A model generated the notes under the pieces. That model ran no database searches. It saw only the letters and a list, made by a program, of their open reading frames with translations, and was not told where the DNA came from. A stretch of 64,000 bases of DNA, taken from assembly GCF_027533645.1 (NCBI RefSeq), contig NZ_JAQAGY010000003.1, positions 186,001 to 250,000 of the forward strand, in the 5' to 3' direction. The stretch comes from Paenibacillus caseinilyticus. GTDB lineage: Bacteria; Bacillota; Bacilli; Paenibacillales; NBRC-103111. The translations under genes and the position numbers were made by a program. Shown one piece after another: positions 54,559 through 63,782 of the stretch. Numbering within the stretch: position 1 is the stretch's first letter; each line of letters begins with the position of its first letter.

Positions 54559-55721
54559 TAGCTGGCATCCTCCTCGGAACCGGATTCGTAAGGATCCTGA
54601 TCGGAGCGGATCAGGAACAGGTGGTGCTCGTCATAGAAGTCACGGACGAATTGGTACGCCTTCATAATGCGGGAGCGCCTAGGCAGACGGTCCTTCTCGT
54701 CACCGGTGTAGATCGCATTCCAATCGATATGCGGAAGGATCTTCAGAGCGTGGTCCAGCGCGTATTTATTGAATGTGCCCGTCTTCGTCACTTCATCGTG
54801 GAAGAACATCGCGAGGGCGATCTGCAGGTTCTCGGACCAGCACAGCTCGCCTTTCTCCGGTTCCGGCAGGTACTTCAGCAGACTCTCAAAATACAGGGAC
54901 GCCAGCTTCAGATGCTCTTCGATATCCTTGTCCTGGAAGTAGTATCCATTATTGCGCGCTGCGGACTTCAGGCGGCCTTCGAACAGCCCGATCATCACCT
55001 CGATCAAGAGATGATACGAGAACAGATACTCCGGCCCCTTGCCCCGCTCCGTGAACATATCTACCGGAATGCGCTTCATGACAGGGGCGTCTTCGGCCAG
55101 ACGCGAGGCCAGCACATGATAGAACCGGCGCTGCTCGCGGAGCACGGCCAGATTGCCGCCGATCTTGCGCGGGAGCTTGTTGATGTCCGAGAACAGCTGA
55201 CGTTCTTGGCGGGCATTGATATCAAGGTAGATCATGGTAGACATAGGGAAAGAGTAGAGCTTGCTGAGCTTCGCGCTGATCTCTTCCATCCGGTCGTATT
55301 CGCGCCGGTCCTTCGCCCGTGCCATAGCGCTCTGCAGCGTTTCCATCAAGCGGCGGAAAGCGGCCAGGCGGTGCTGCCCGTCGACAACGTAAAGCTTCTC
55401 GATCGCCTGAAGGCGGTATACCTTCGCAGTGTTGTCATACTCCCCTGCCCCGCGTGCGGACAGAATGATGCCCGGGAAGTAGATGCCCTGCCCATGGTCC
55501 AGATAGAGCATGATATAATCCATCATCTTGGACAGGTTCTGCGGCACGATGGCCCGCTGCACTTCCAGATCCACCTCATAGATGGCGAACAGCTTGCTCA
55601 TGGGCAGCGTGGTGGAGAGCGTCGTTTGGCCGAACGTGCGGGATTTCACGCCGGGAATTTCTATATAGGATGACGCTTTCTGCTCCGCCAACAGCTCGGA
55701 AAGAGATGAAATTTGATCCAT
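54558..55721 (-). CDS. DGQHR-domain DndB-like protein, first of pair
   Basis: A 387-residue DndB-like protein with VVDGQHRLAAF (DGQHR at 114-118) and QLFSDINKLPRKIG (FSDIN at 177-181). Its N-terminal segment PMSKLFAIYEVDLEVQRAIVPQNLSKM matches the DndB pattern before the motif. The ATG at 55721 has GAGGAGG 8 bases upstream. It shares the fold but not high identity with the downstream partner, so they are diverged paralogues working as a pair. A cytosolic DNA-associated role is inferred from the family only. Confidence 0.85.
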   Translation of the reverse strand: MDQISSLSELLAEQKASSYIEIPGVKSRTFGQTTLSTTLPMSKLFAIYEVDLEVQRAIVPQNLSKMMDYIMLYLDHGQGIYFPGIILSARGAGEYDNTAKVYRLQAIEKLYVVDGQHRLAAFRRLMETLQSAMARAKDRREYDRMEEISAKLSKLYSFPMSTMIYLDINARQERQLFSDINKLPRKIGGNLAVLREQRRFYHVLASRLAEDAPVMKRIPVDMFTERGKGPEYLFSYHLLIEVMIGLFEGRLKSAARNNGYYFQDKDIEEHLKLASLYFESLLKYLPEPEKGELCWSENLQIALAMFFHDEVTKTGTFNKYALDHALKILPHIDWNAIYTGDEKDRLPRRSRIMKAYQFVRDFYDEHHLFLIRSDQDPYESGSEEDAS

Positions 55722-55899
55722 AACCGGTTCCTCCTCGTTTCAACTCATAGTGAGGCATTTGTTGATCCATTTTACTATAATAGGTTCATATAATTCCATT
55801 ATACACCGATTATGGCCGAAACATTCAGCACGGATACAGAAAATCCAATACAAAATCCCAGGTCAAACTCCCATACAGCCCCCTACTTTTCCTTTACAC

Positions 55900-56538
55900 T
55901 CACCGGAGCTTCGTTTTCTGCTGAAGCTGCAGGAACCGGTCTACCGCCTGCGCCCGGGAGCGGACGCCGAACTTCTCGTAGATCCGCCTCAAATAGTTGT
56001 CCACGGAACGCTTGCTCATCCGGATCTCCCGGGCGATCTGCTCGTTGGTCGCCCCCGCGATCACCATCGTCATGAGATGCACTTCGTCCTCGGTGAGCGG
56101 CTGCGCCTCTTCCGGTCCGGAGGCGAAACGGATCTTGCGGAAATAATCCTGCGGCAGCAGGGTCTGTCCGTGAAGAACGGCACTGACCATCAGCTTGATG
56201 ACCTCCGGGCTCGATTCCTTGCTGAGGATGCCGCTTACCCCGATGCGGATGAAGTGGGTGTACAGCTCCGAGATGTCTACGCCCGTAAAAATGATAATAT
56301 GCACGGACGGATAGCTTTCCTTGATGCCGGCAGCCAGTTCGTCGCCAAGACGGTCCGGCAGATGAAAATCAAGCAGCACCACGTCGGGGAGCTCCCGCCC
56401 GATCGCTTCAAGGCATCCGGCACCGGTGCCCTCTATGCCGATGACCTGTATATTCTCCAGCCCGCGCACCAAATCGGCGGTGGCCTGCGCTATCAGCGGA
56501 TGATCGTCCACAATCAGGACTTTTTTCGTGTTGTTCAT
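55900..56538 (-). CDS. NarL/FixJ response regulator (ComA-like)
   Basis: A 212-residue response regulator. The receiver domain has acidic residues D11-D12 in LIVDDHP, the phospho-acceptor D57 (VVLLDFHLPD) and K107 (GILSKESS). A LuxR/GerE-type helix-turn-helix lies at about 148-205 (GATNEQIAREIRMSKRSVDNYLRRI). The receiver and the SKRSV recognition region resemble Bacillus ComA. It starts four bases inside the histidine kinase stop (ATGA overlap), so the two form one coupled unit. Target genes are unknown. Confidence 0.93.
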   Translation of the reverse strand: MNNTKKVLIVDDHPLIAQATADLVRGLENIQVIGIEGTGAGCLEAIGRELPDVVLLDFHLPDRLGDELAAGIKESYPSVHIIIFTGVDISELYTHFIRIGVSGILSKESSPEVIKLMVSAVLHGQTLLPQDYFRKIRFASGPEEAQPLTEDEVHLMTMVIAGATNEQIAREIRMSKRSVDNYLRRIYEKFGVRSRAQAVDRFLQLQQKTKLR

Positions 56539-58070
56539 ACGGCATGTACCTCTTTCACGGGAATCTGTATCGTTACTTCCACACCGCGGCCCGGCGAGGA
56601 TACCAAGTCGAAGGTACCCTCCAGGAGCAGAACGCGGCTGCGCATCTGCAGCAGCCCGAGGCCCGGGGAGGCGATGCCCCTGCCGGCGCTCTCCGCTGCG
56701 CCCTCCGGATCAAATCCGGCTCCATCATCACGGTAGTGCAGGCGGATGCATCCTTCCTCCGCCTTCAATTCGAGGCGGATCCGGGTAGCCCCGGCGTGTT
56801 TTCTTGCGTTGTTAAGGAGCTCCTGCGCCAGACGGAACATGCCTGTCTGCATGGCGAGTGGCAGCCCTTCGAGCCGTCCCGCCCCGTCGGCATGGAACTC
56901 CACCTCCGCCTCCTGCATGCCGCTCTCCAGGCCGACCAGCTTGTGCAGCGCGCCGGCCAGTCCCAGACGGCCCAGCTGCAGCGGATTGAGCTCGAAGAGG
57001 GTCTGCCGCAGATTCTCGTTCATCAGCTCGAGGTGGCCTACGGCACTGGCCGCAAGCCTTGACTCTTCCGAGCCTTCGGGCAGCTTCCCCAGCAGGGGCA
57101 AGAGCCGGCTCCGTACGAAGAGAAGGTCCTGCACCGTCGTATCGTGAAGATCCGAAGCAAGCCGCAGCCGCTCCCGCTCCTGTCCTTCGGTCAGCGCCCG
57201 GCGCAGCAAGCCGCAGCCCTCTTCGCCAGGCAGGCGGGCCGCCAGCTCCTGCAGGCTGAGCGACAGCCCCCTCGCCAGCACGATGTTCTCCAGCGCAAGC
57301 TTCAGGGAAGAGAACAGCAGCCCGAGCTGTTCCCCGGCTTCCCGGGAGCAGCGCAGCTCCCTCCCGGGTCCCTTCAGGATCACATAACCGGACAAGGGGC
57401 CGTCCTGCAGAAGGGGACTGCACACATACCCGCTGTGTACGCCGGATTCGGCCGCCTCCAGAGCTTGCGCCGCCTCGTCCGCCCCCATGCCTTCCCCGAT
57501 GAATTCAGCCTGCATCTGCGCGCCGTGTCCGGCGTAACGGAGCAGCACGCCGGCCCCCCCGCCAAGGAAGCCGGCGATCTGCCCGAGCAGCGGCCTCAAT
57601 GCGCCCAGCCCCCCAGCTTCCTCTCCCGGCGCGCGGCCGGCCGCCTCGATCTCACGCAAGGCTTCCCCCAGCGTCCGGCTTCCGGCGGGAGCGGTCCGGG
57701 ACTCCACCGCTTTCCCCCGCAGAAGCAGGATCAGCAGCAGGGTGAAGGAACACGCGCCGGAGAGAAGCGTATGCAGTCCGGACCCTCTGCCCAGGAGCCA
57801 AGGCAGGAGGCTCAGTCCGGCGGGCACCGCCGCAAGAACGGCAAGAAGCCGCAGAGGCTGAATCTCCGCGTCCCGCCTATCGTACGCGGAGTCCCGCGGA
57901 CTGGGACTGCCTGTTAACTTATGGAAGTGGAGAATGAAGCCCCCCAGCGCGAAGGCTCCTGTCGCGAGGACGGCACCATACCAGAACAGCTCCCCCCTTG
58001 CGGCGGCCCCCTTCGGCTCCAGCGCCAACATGAGGGCCATTCCGGCCCCCGCACATAGGACTAACAGCAT
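56535..58070 (-). CDS. Sensor histidine kinase (HisKA_3, ComP-like)
   Basis: A 511-residue membrane kinase. Four hydrophobic segments occupy about 1-117, followed by a GAF-like cytosolic region (about 140-260). The HisKA_3 dimerisation helix has the phospho-acceptor H309 in LASDLHDTTVQDLLFV. The HATPase domain carries the N-box FRLAQELLNNARKHAG and the G-box GLGLLQMRSRV. The kinase half resembles ComP, but the sensor part is much shorter than the multi-span, PDZ-bearing ComP of Bacillus. The ATG 58070 has only weak upstream pairing (AAGGGG at 16 bases), so the start is less sure. Confidence 0.88.
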   Translation of the reverse strand: MLLVLCAGAGMALMLALEPKGAAARGELFWYGAVLATGAFALGGFILHFHKLTGSPSPRDSAYDRRDAEIQPLRLLAVLAAVPAGLSLLPWLLGRGSGLHTLLSGACSFTLLLILLLRGKAVESRTAPAGSRTLGEALREIEAAGRAPGEEAGGLGALRPLLGQIAGFLGGGAGVLLRYAGHGAQMQAEFIGEGMGADEAAQALEAAESGVHSGYVCSPLLQDGPLSGYVILKGPGRELRCSREAGEQLGLLFSSLKLALENIVLARGLSLSLQELAARLPGEEGCGLLRRALTEGQERERLRLASDLHDTTVQDLLFVRSRLLPLLGKLPEGSEESRLAASAVGHLELMNENLRQTLFELNPLQLGRLGLAGALHKLVGLESGMQEAEVEFHADGAGRLEGLPLAMQTGMFRLAQELLNNARKHAGATRIRLELKAEEGCIRLHYRDDGAGFDPEGAAESAGRGIASPGLGLLQMRSRVLLLEGTFDLVSSPGRGVEVTIQIPVKEVHAV

Positions 58071-58188
58071 GGCTATACACCACGTGTACCCCTTATTTAT
58101 GATCGTTCGACCTCCGGATCAACTTACGCTTTTTGCGCTTATGTACAATCTAAGATGTTGTGTTGCACAAATAACGTTTCGTTGTGTC

Positions 58189-58197
58189 ATTATAACA
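58189..58197 (-). promoter_or_regulatory. Extended -10 promoter of the two-component pair
   Basis: On the minus strand TGTTATAAT (58197-58189) is a perfect extended -10 element, about 120 bases before the kinase start. Two ACACAAC motifs follow in the leader. Confidence 0.5.
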
Positions 58198-58378
58198 TGA
58201 TGCACAAACCTTTAATATAAGAATGTCTATCTCCTGGCCCCTAAGTCTTCCTTCGAAGCCCCAATGGAGCAGCATCTTCATGCCAAGGCCCGGCGGATCC
58301 CCGGAATGAGCTTAAGCGCTTATCTTCTGACGCAGGTTCCCCCGCTCCCCATCCTATGGCGGCCCGACGATATCGCGT

Positions 58379-58404
58379 AAGCGATTCCATAATATGGAAC
58401 GCTT
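58379..58404. repeat. Short hairpin with repeat-family-like flanks
   Basis: AAGCG(a)TTCCATA / TATGGAACGCTT pairs over 12 bases with one bulged A. It is preceded by TATCGCGT and followed by TTGAC, similar to the flanks of the hairpins at 20.9 and 33.9 kb. The relation is tentative. Confidence 0.5.
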
Positions 58405-58749
58405 GACATTCCTGCTCAGGCCTTCGCAGCCTCAGCCTCTCTCTATGGTACCATGTCCTCTCCGCAAGAAAAAGGGCCATTCCTGCTCCTTCCCCCGTTT
58501 ATCCCAGAATATACTTCGGAGGCTGTTCGGCCGGAATGTCCGCATGCCTCAGCATGCGCGGCCCAATGAATGCTGACTTTCCGTAAAGCGTACCCGGAGA
58601 GAGCTCATCTTCTATTTTAGAATTAAGGATGAAGAGGCAGGATTTGGGAAGCCCGTATCGAATATGCGAGGTACAGAGGAGGGAATCTCTTCTTAAGCAA
58701 ACGAACTTCCCGGCATGTGAACCCTTGACTACCACCGCAGAAAGGAACG

Positions 58750-60090
58750 ATGCCGCTCATGCAGCCTTCCCGAGTCTCCGCCCCTTCCGGCAGGCCCCGC
58801 CGTGGAGCCGCTCTGTATCTGTCGCTGCCCATCCTGGCCTGGGCGCTGTACGATTTTGCCAATACGATCTTCGCCAGCAATATCATTACGATCTTTTTTC
58901 CGTTCTATCTCAAAGACACGATCGGCGGGAGCGAAACCGCGAACCAGATTGCGGGCACGTTCATCACGTATACGAATGCGCTTTCAAGCGTGTTCCTGGT
59001 TCTGCTCTCTCCCCTCTACGGCGTTTGGATCGACCGGACCGGCCGCAAGAAAGCCTACCTCGTCCCATTCACGCTTGCCTGTGTCGTCTCTACCGCCTTG
59101 ATGGGGGCGGCTGCAGGGTATTGGCAGACGGACCGTACGATCGCCGGGCTGCCCCTTCCTCTGGCCGCCGTGCTGCTTCTGTTCATGATCGCGAAATTCA
59201 CGTACAATTCGTGCCTCGTCTTCTACGATGCCATGATCTCGGATCTGGGCCGGGAACGCGAAATTCCGCTGATCTCGGGCTTCGGTGTAGCGACCGGCTA
59301 TATCGGCACCCTGGTGGGCCTGTGCGTCTACCCGCTCGTCGGCGAGAACCTATACCACCGTTCCTTCCTCCCGAGCGCCCTGCTCTTTCTGCTCTTCTCG
59401 CTGCCGATCTTCCTATGGTACAAGGAGCCCCGCCCGGAGTCCGCTCCGGGACCGAAGCCTTCCTTCTTCAGCGGCTACCGGGAGATCGCAGCGACGTTCA
59501 GGGAAGCCAGGGACTACCGGCCCCTGTTCCTGTTCATGATCGCTTACTTCTTCTTCAACGACGCGGTGGCTACCGCCATTACCGTGATGGGCGTCTATGC
59601 TACGACCGTGATCGGATTCACGGCCAAGCAATTCATCCTGCTCTACCTCGTCTCCACAGTCTCCAGTATTATCGGCTCGTTCGCGTTCGGCTACGTCACC
59701 CGGAGCCTCGGGTCCAAACGGTCCGTCAGCCTCGTGGCGCTGGTCATGATCGCCGCCATCGCGCTGGCTTCGCTGGCCTTCAGCGAAGCCGTATTCTGGG
59801 CGGCGGGAAGTCTATACGGCGTAGCTATGGGAGCGATGTGGGTCGCCTCCCGGACGATGATCGTAGAGCTGAGCCCGCCGGACAAACGCGGCCAATTCTT
59901 CGGCCTCTTCGCCTTCTCCGGCAAGGTATCCTCCATTGTCGGTCCCCTGCTCTACGGCTCCGTCACCTGGGCCCTGGCCGGGTACGGGAACATCGCCAGC
60001 CGCATCGCACTGGGTTCACTGCTCGTGCTCGTCATGATCGGCCTGCTGTTTCACCTGCGGGTCCCTTACGGGCCGAAGCGGTCCTCGTAA
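58750..60090 (+). CDS. MFS transporter, UMF1 (Atg22-like) family
   Basis: A 446-residue membrane protein with about twelve transmembrane segments and the UMF1-type opening WALYDFANTIFASNIITIFFPFYL (about 31-54). The loop motif YGVWIDRTGRKK corresponds to the MFS signature between spans 2 and 3. TRTMIVELSPPDKRGQFFGLFAFSGKVSS is typical of the family's later loop. The substrate is unknown; relatives are linked to amino-acid efflux. AAAGGA precedes the ATG closely. It is not in an operon with its neighbours. Confidence 0.9.
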   Translation: MPLMQPSRVSAPSGRPRRGAALYLSLPILAWALYDFANTIFASNIITIFFPFYLKDTIGGSETANQIAGTFITYTNALSSVFLVLLSPLYGVWIDRTGRKKAYLVPFTLACVVSTALMGAAAGYWQTDRTIAGLPLPLAAVLLLFMIAKFTYNSCLVFYDAMISDLGREREIPLISGFGVATGYIGTLVGLCVYPLVGENLYHRSFLPSALLFLLFSLPIFLWYKEPRPESAPGPKPSFFSGYREIAATFREARDYRPLFLFMIAYFFFNDAVATAITVMGVYATTVIGFTAKQFILLYLVSTVSSIIGSFAFGYVTRSLGSKRSVSLVALVMIAAIALASLAFSEAVFWAAGSLYGVAMGAMWVASRTMIVELSPPDKRGQFFGLFAFSGKVSSIVGPLLYGSVTWALAGYGNIASRIALGSLLVLVMIGLLFHLRVPYGPKRSS

Positions 60091-60339
60091 CGCCGGATAA
60101 CAGGCGGCCCCGGAGCAGCAAGCAGGCCTGGGCCGGCGGCATGCGATCCCATGTTAGGAAGAGTGAGGATAGCCCCTGTTATACCGATTCTAGCAGCTGC
60201 CGCAATCTAGCAAAATATGCGCTTCACTCCCTCCAGCCCCCATTCCCTCCAAGTCCGGCATGCATATGCTGATACACAAGGAAGAGGAGTGAACAAGCCA
60301 TGCCGCGCATCCTGGTCCCTCCCCCCGGGAATAAACGGC
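60091..60339. other. Intergenic interval after the transporter
   Basis: No gene is supported. A GAGGAG box before GTG/ATG near 60290-60300 could start a 22-codon peptide, but it runs into the terminator and has no recognisable feature. Confidence 0.35.
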
Positions 60340-60379
60340 AAACAGCCTTCCCGTTAGACCCCGGGAAGGCTGTTCTTTG
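60340..60379. terminator. Hairpin terminator between convergent genes
   Basis: The stem AACAGCCTTCCC / GGGAAGGCTGTT has short T runs outside it on either strand. Confidence 0.7.
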
Positions 60380-60405
60380 GGGGGCGCCGGGATGTTCCGG
60401 CCGTC

Positions 60406-61518
60406 CTACTGGCTCTCTGCCTTCTGATTCAGCCAGAAGACGCCGGTCGGACGATAGCCTTTCTCTTCGATCTCAACGAAATCGACCCAGTCCCACTCGC
60501 TGATCTTCTTCAGCGCTTCGCCGGTAGCGATGCCCTCCAGCTCGGTGATGAAGAAGTTCTCCCTCTGCTTCTCCCCCAGAATCTTCCGGATGAGATCCTT
60601 ATCGGTCTGGAACCAGCTGTAGGTCGTACGCTCGTCGGTCTTCTTCTCTTTGTAGCTTTCGGCATAATACTGGGTAATCTGGACGCCGAGCTCATCAAGC
60701 GATTCCGATCTCAGCTCCGAATCCAGCAGGGACCTATCCGCCTTCGCCGTAATGGCAAAATGGTACTTCTGCGAATCCGAAGCCTCCTTCAGCTTCCGGC
60801 TCTGCCCGGTCTTATACAAGTCTAGCGCTTCGCGGGAGTTGATCCGCAGATAATCGCCCTTCACCGGCAGGATATTCTCCACGGACTCGTACCAGACCGG
60901 GAAGAAGGGCAGCGCGTCGGGGTCCAGCGGAATCTTCGTTTTCCATGAGGCCTTCTCCGCCCCGCTCCACTTCAGCGTGCTGAGCCGGTCGTCCGTCGCC
61001 GGCAGATCCGTGAGCTTCGACCCCGGCATATAGCTGGTATACCGGACCTGCGAACTTAACGCTAGCGACGGGTCGCCCGTGCCGGCCTTGCGCCAGGCCG
61101 AATAGAACCGGTAAGGCTTGCCTCCGAGCAGATCCACCGCCCCGGTTACGGTCACCCGCACAGCTTCGCCCTGCTTGTCTCCCGCGGGGATCAGATCGAA
61201 TTTGGCACCCGGCAGCGTCGTCGCCAGGACGGCGCTCTTCAGCTCATTCTCCACATCCGCCGTCATCTTCAAGGCCGGCACGTAAGTGAATACTTCTTTA
61301 TTCTTCTCCCTCTCACGCAGCTTCTCCTTGGTCCACTCCACGGAAGTGTCCACCGTCAGATATCCTTCATCCATCCGCTTCGACTCCAGCTTCCCTTGGG
61401 CGGGAAGATCCCAGTTCGCCGCGTCCCCATTCGTGAACTCCGCTGTCTCGGCCAGTGCGCTCGTCCCGAACAGCAGCTGCAGCGACAAGAGGGCGGCCAT
61501 GGTTCCTGTTTTTTTCAT
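60406..61518 (-). CDS. Exported protein of unknown function
   Basis: A 370-residue protein with a clear signal peptide (MKKTGTMAALLSLQLLFGTSALAETAEF, cleavage after about 23) and AAGGAG 6 bases before the start. The mature part has no span, repeat or catalytic motif that I recognise. It is rich in Lys and Glu, with TVDTSVEWTKEKLRER and a C-terminal FVEIEEKGYRPTGVFWLNQ. No lipobox is present, so it is likely secreted or wall-held. It faces away from katX and ends toward the transporter gene. Confidence 0.8.
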   Translation of the reverse strand: MKKTGTMAALLSLQLLFGTSALAETAEFTNGDAANWDLPAQGKLESKRMDEGYLTVDTSVEWTKEKLREREKNKEVFTYVPALKMTADVENELKSAVLATTLPGAKFDLIPAGDKQGEAVRVTVTGAVDLLGGKPYRFYSAWRKAGTGDPSLALSSQVRYTSYMPGSKLTDLPATDDRLSTLKWSGAEKASWKTKIPLDPDALPFFPVWYESVENILPVKGDYLRINSREALDLYKTGQSRKLKEASDSQKYHFAITAKADRSLLDSELRSESLDELGVQITQYYAESYKEKKTDERTTYSWFQTDKDLIRKILGEKQRENFFITELEGIATGEALKKISEWDWVDFVEIEEKGYRPTGVFWLNQKAESQ

Positions 61519-61705
61519 GAGCAGCTCCTTCGTTATGAATAGAAATAATTGGTAATTATAATTCCAGTATACTCCATACTTGCCAGCGATTCAAGAAATC
61601 TCCCTTCGCTGCTTCCACCACCCCAATCCTTCACTCCCGTGCATAAATTGCCTTCCTCCGGCAAAAAATGGGTAAGTCCACGATACGACAGGAGGCACAC
61701 GATCC

Positions 61706-63280
61706 ATGACACCGAATAACAACCAAGACCAAGACATGACGCTGACCAACCGGCAGGGCCATCCCATTACGGATAACCAGAATATCCGCACGGTGGGCAG
61801 CCGCGGTCCGTCCACGCTCGAGAATTACCACTTCATCGAGAAAATCTCGCACTTCGACCGCGAGCGCATTCCCGAGCGCGTAGTTCACGCCCGCGGAGCC
61901 GGAGCGCATGGCTACTTCGAAGCTTACGGCAGCGTAGGCGACGAGCCGGCATCGAAGTATACCCGGGCCAAGCTGTTCCAGGAGAAGGGCAAACGCACCC
62001 CGCTCTTCGTGCGGTTCTCTTCCGTGGTCCACGGCGGGCACTCGCCCGAGACGTTCCGCGACCCTCGCGGCTTTGCGGTCAAGTTCTATACCGAGGACGG
62101 GAACTGGGATCTCGTCGGCAACAACCTCAAGGTGTTCTTCATCCGCGATCCCCTGAAATTCCCGGACATGGTCCATGCGTTCCGCCCCGATCCGGTGACG
62201 AACCTGGCGAATCCCGAACGGTTCTTCGACTTCGTCTCGAACTCCCCCGAGGCGACGCACATGGTCACCTTCGTATACTCTCCTTGGGGCATCCCGGCGA
62301 ACTACCGCCAGATGCAGGGCTCCGGCGTCAATACATACAAGTGGGTCAATAAGGACGGCGAAGCCGTACTCGTGAAGTATCACTGGGAGCCGCTGGGGCA
62401 GGGGATCAAGAACCTGACCCAGAAGGAAGCCCAGGCCATCCAAGCCAAGAATACGAGCCATGCTACACAGGACTTGTATGAAGCGATCCAGCGCGGCGAC
62501 TACCCGGAGTGGGAGCTCTGTGTGCAGATCCTCAGCGACGACGAGCACCCGGAACTTGACTTCGATCCGCTCGATCCGACGAAGCTGTGGGATCACGAGA
62601 AATTCCCGTTCTTGAAGGTCGGCAAGATGGTGCTGAACAAAAATCCGGAGAACTACTTCGCCGAAGTCGAACAGGCTGCCTTCGGCACCGGCGTGCTCGT
62701 CGACGGGCTGGACTTCTCCGACGACAAGCTGCTCCAGGGCCGCACCTTCTCGTATTCGGATACCCAGCGGCACCGTGTGGGAACGAATTACCTGCAGCTG
62801 CCGATCAACGCGCCGAAGACGCGGGTAGCGACGAACCAGCGCGACGGGCAGATGGCCTTCATCGTCGACCGGGCCCCGGGCCAAAGCCCGCATGTCAACT
62901 ACGAGCCGTCGACGATCGGCGGGCTGAAGGAAGCGGCGCCATCCGGCAAGGAGCATGAACCGGCGTACAACGCGAGGCTCGTCCGGGCCAAGCTCGAGCG
63001 CACGAACGACTTCGGCCAGGCTGGCGACACGTACCGCAAGTTCGAGGACTGGGAGCGCGACGAGCTCATCGCGAATCTGGCGGCGGACCTCAGCGTATGC
63101 CGTCCGGAGATCCGCGAGCGCATGATCTCCCACTTCACGCAGGCCGACGCCGACTATGGCAGGCGGGTATCGGAAGGCGTCGCAGCTCATCTGGCGAGCT
63201 CGCCCCACCTCGGTTCCGTCTCCTCCCAGGAAGGCGCCGCAACCGCCAAGAATGCGGGCAAAGGGACGGACGGCTACTAA
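61706..63280 (+). CDS. Heme catalase, KatX-like
   Basis: A mono-functional small-subunit heme catalase of 524 residues. Key residues are present: distal H61 ([13 protein letters not shown]), the Asn in VGNN (139-140) and the proximal heme ligand Tyr350 in [12 protein letters not shown] with Arg346. The N-terminus, with [23 protein letters not shown], recalls Bacillus KatX, the spore catalase, more than vegetative KatA. That assignment is from memory of the family and should be checked. The start has AGGAGG upstream. A possible sigma-F-like promoter lies at 61641-61669. Confidence 0.92.
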   Translation: MTPNNNQDQDMTLTNRQGHPITDNQNIRTVGSRGPSTLENYHFIEKISHFDRERIPERVVHARGAGAHGYFEAYGSVGDEPASKYTRAKLFQEKGKRTPLFVRFSSVVHGGHSPETFRDPRGFAVKFYTEDGNWDLVGNNLKVFFIRDPLKFPDMVHAFRPDPVTNLANPERFFDFVSNSPEATHMVTFVYSPWGIPANYRQMQGSGVNTYKWVNKDGEAVLVKYHWEPLGQGIKNLTQKEAQAIQAKNTSHATQDLYEAIQRGDYPEWELCVQILSDDEHPELDFDPLDPTKLWDHEKFPFLKVGKMVLNKNPENYFAEVEQAAFGTGVLVDGLDFSDDKLLQGRTFSYSDTQRHRVGTNYLQLPINAPKTRVATNQRDGQMAFIVDRAPGQSPHVNYEPSTIGGLKEAAPSGKEHEPAYNARLVRAKLERTNDFGQAGDTYRKFEDWERDELIANLAADLSVCRPEIRERMISHFTQADADYGRRVSEGVAAHLASSPHLGSVSSQEGAATAKNAGKGTDGY

Positions 63281-63364
63281 GCTCCGCCCGTCCCCGCTCC
63301 ACCCGGCCTTCCCCTGCCGCGTCCGCGGGCACGCTTCACCGACCACCGCCAGACAAAGAAACTC

Positions 63365-63394
63365 TTGCATGCGGGAGCCCAAAATGGTTACAAT
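63365..63394 (+). promoter_or_regulatory. Sigma-A promoter of the YdjO-like gene
   Basis: TTGCAT (63365-63370) and TACAAT (63389-63394) are 18 bases apart, 30 bases before the start codon. Confidence 0.6.
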
Positions 63395-63423
63395 AAAGAC
63401 CGCTTTGCAAGGAGGTGTGCCTT

Positions 63424-63636
63424 ATGGACGTGCAGCAGGAAGAAACAAAACCTGAACTAAAACCAACCGTCATATGGAAATGCAAGAATGCGGACTGCAA
63501 GGCATGGGTCCGTGAAGAGTTCGCCGCAGCCGAATACCCGGAATGCCCGATCTGCAAGGGACCGACGATCCGGAGCTACAAGCATCTGCCGGCGGTAGCC
63601 AAGGCCAAGAAACCCAGAAAAAAAGCATCGAAGTAA
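63424..63636 (+). CDS. YdjO-type zinc-ribbon protein
   Basis: A 70-residue protein with a four-cysteine zinc ribbon (WKCKNADCKAW ... ECPICKGP) and a Lys-rich tail. The pattern and the WVREEFA segment match the YdjO family, described as cold-inducible in Bacillus. The start ATG 63424 has AAGGAGGTG 6 bases upstream; the in-frame ATG at 63415 lies within that box. It has its own promoter. Zinc or nucleic-acid binding is inferred. Confidence 0.85.
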   Translation: MDVQQEETKPELKPTVIWKCKNADCKAWVREEFAAAEYPECPICKGPTIRSYKHLPAVAKAKKPRKKASK

Positions 63637-63782
63637 CGTAACCGCAGCGGGGTCACCGTAATCCCGGGCAGGTTCTGACGGCTCTCCTCTTGGAGCCGGC
63701 GGATCTGAGCCTGCCCGTATTCATGACCGCCGGGCCCGCCGTGCAGCACTCTATACCCGGGTGAGAGCGCTCCGGGCCCGCC

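Larger units (their letters stand above)
58071..58749. other. Gene-free interval between kinase and transporter
   Basis: No convincing gene. Near the kinase it holds an extended -10 promoter and two GTTGTGT motifs (58158 and 58181 regions). Farther out is a 12-bp hairpin at 58379-58404 whose surroundings resemble the intergenic repeat family. A 78-codon minus-strand frame at 58499-58735 lacks a ribosome-binding site. Confidence 0.45.

Noticed and set aside
53377-55721. A full DNA phosphorothioation (Dnd) system
   Set aside because: Only DndB-like genes are present; no cysteine desulfurase, DndC, DndD or DndE was found.
58499-58735. 78-codon minus-strand frame upstream of the kinase, considered as a ComX-like pheromone
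   Set aside because: No ribosome-binding site, a promoter lies between it and the kinase, no C-terminal Trp and no comQ nearby.
60300-60503. Short frame after the transporter gene with a GAGGAG box
   Set aside because: It runs through the terminator and the end of a convergent gene; no features.
61631-63382. 583-codon frame antisense to the catalase
   Set aside because: A shadow of the catalase gene, which has all catalytic residues.
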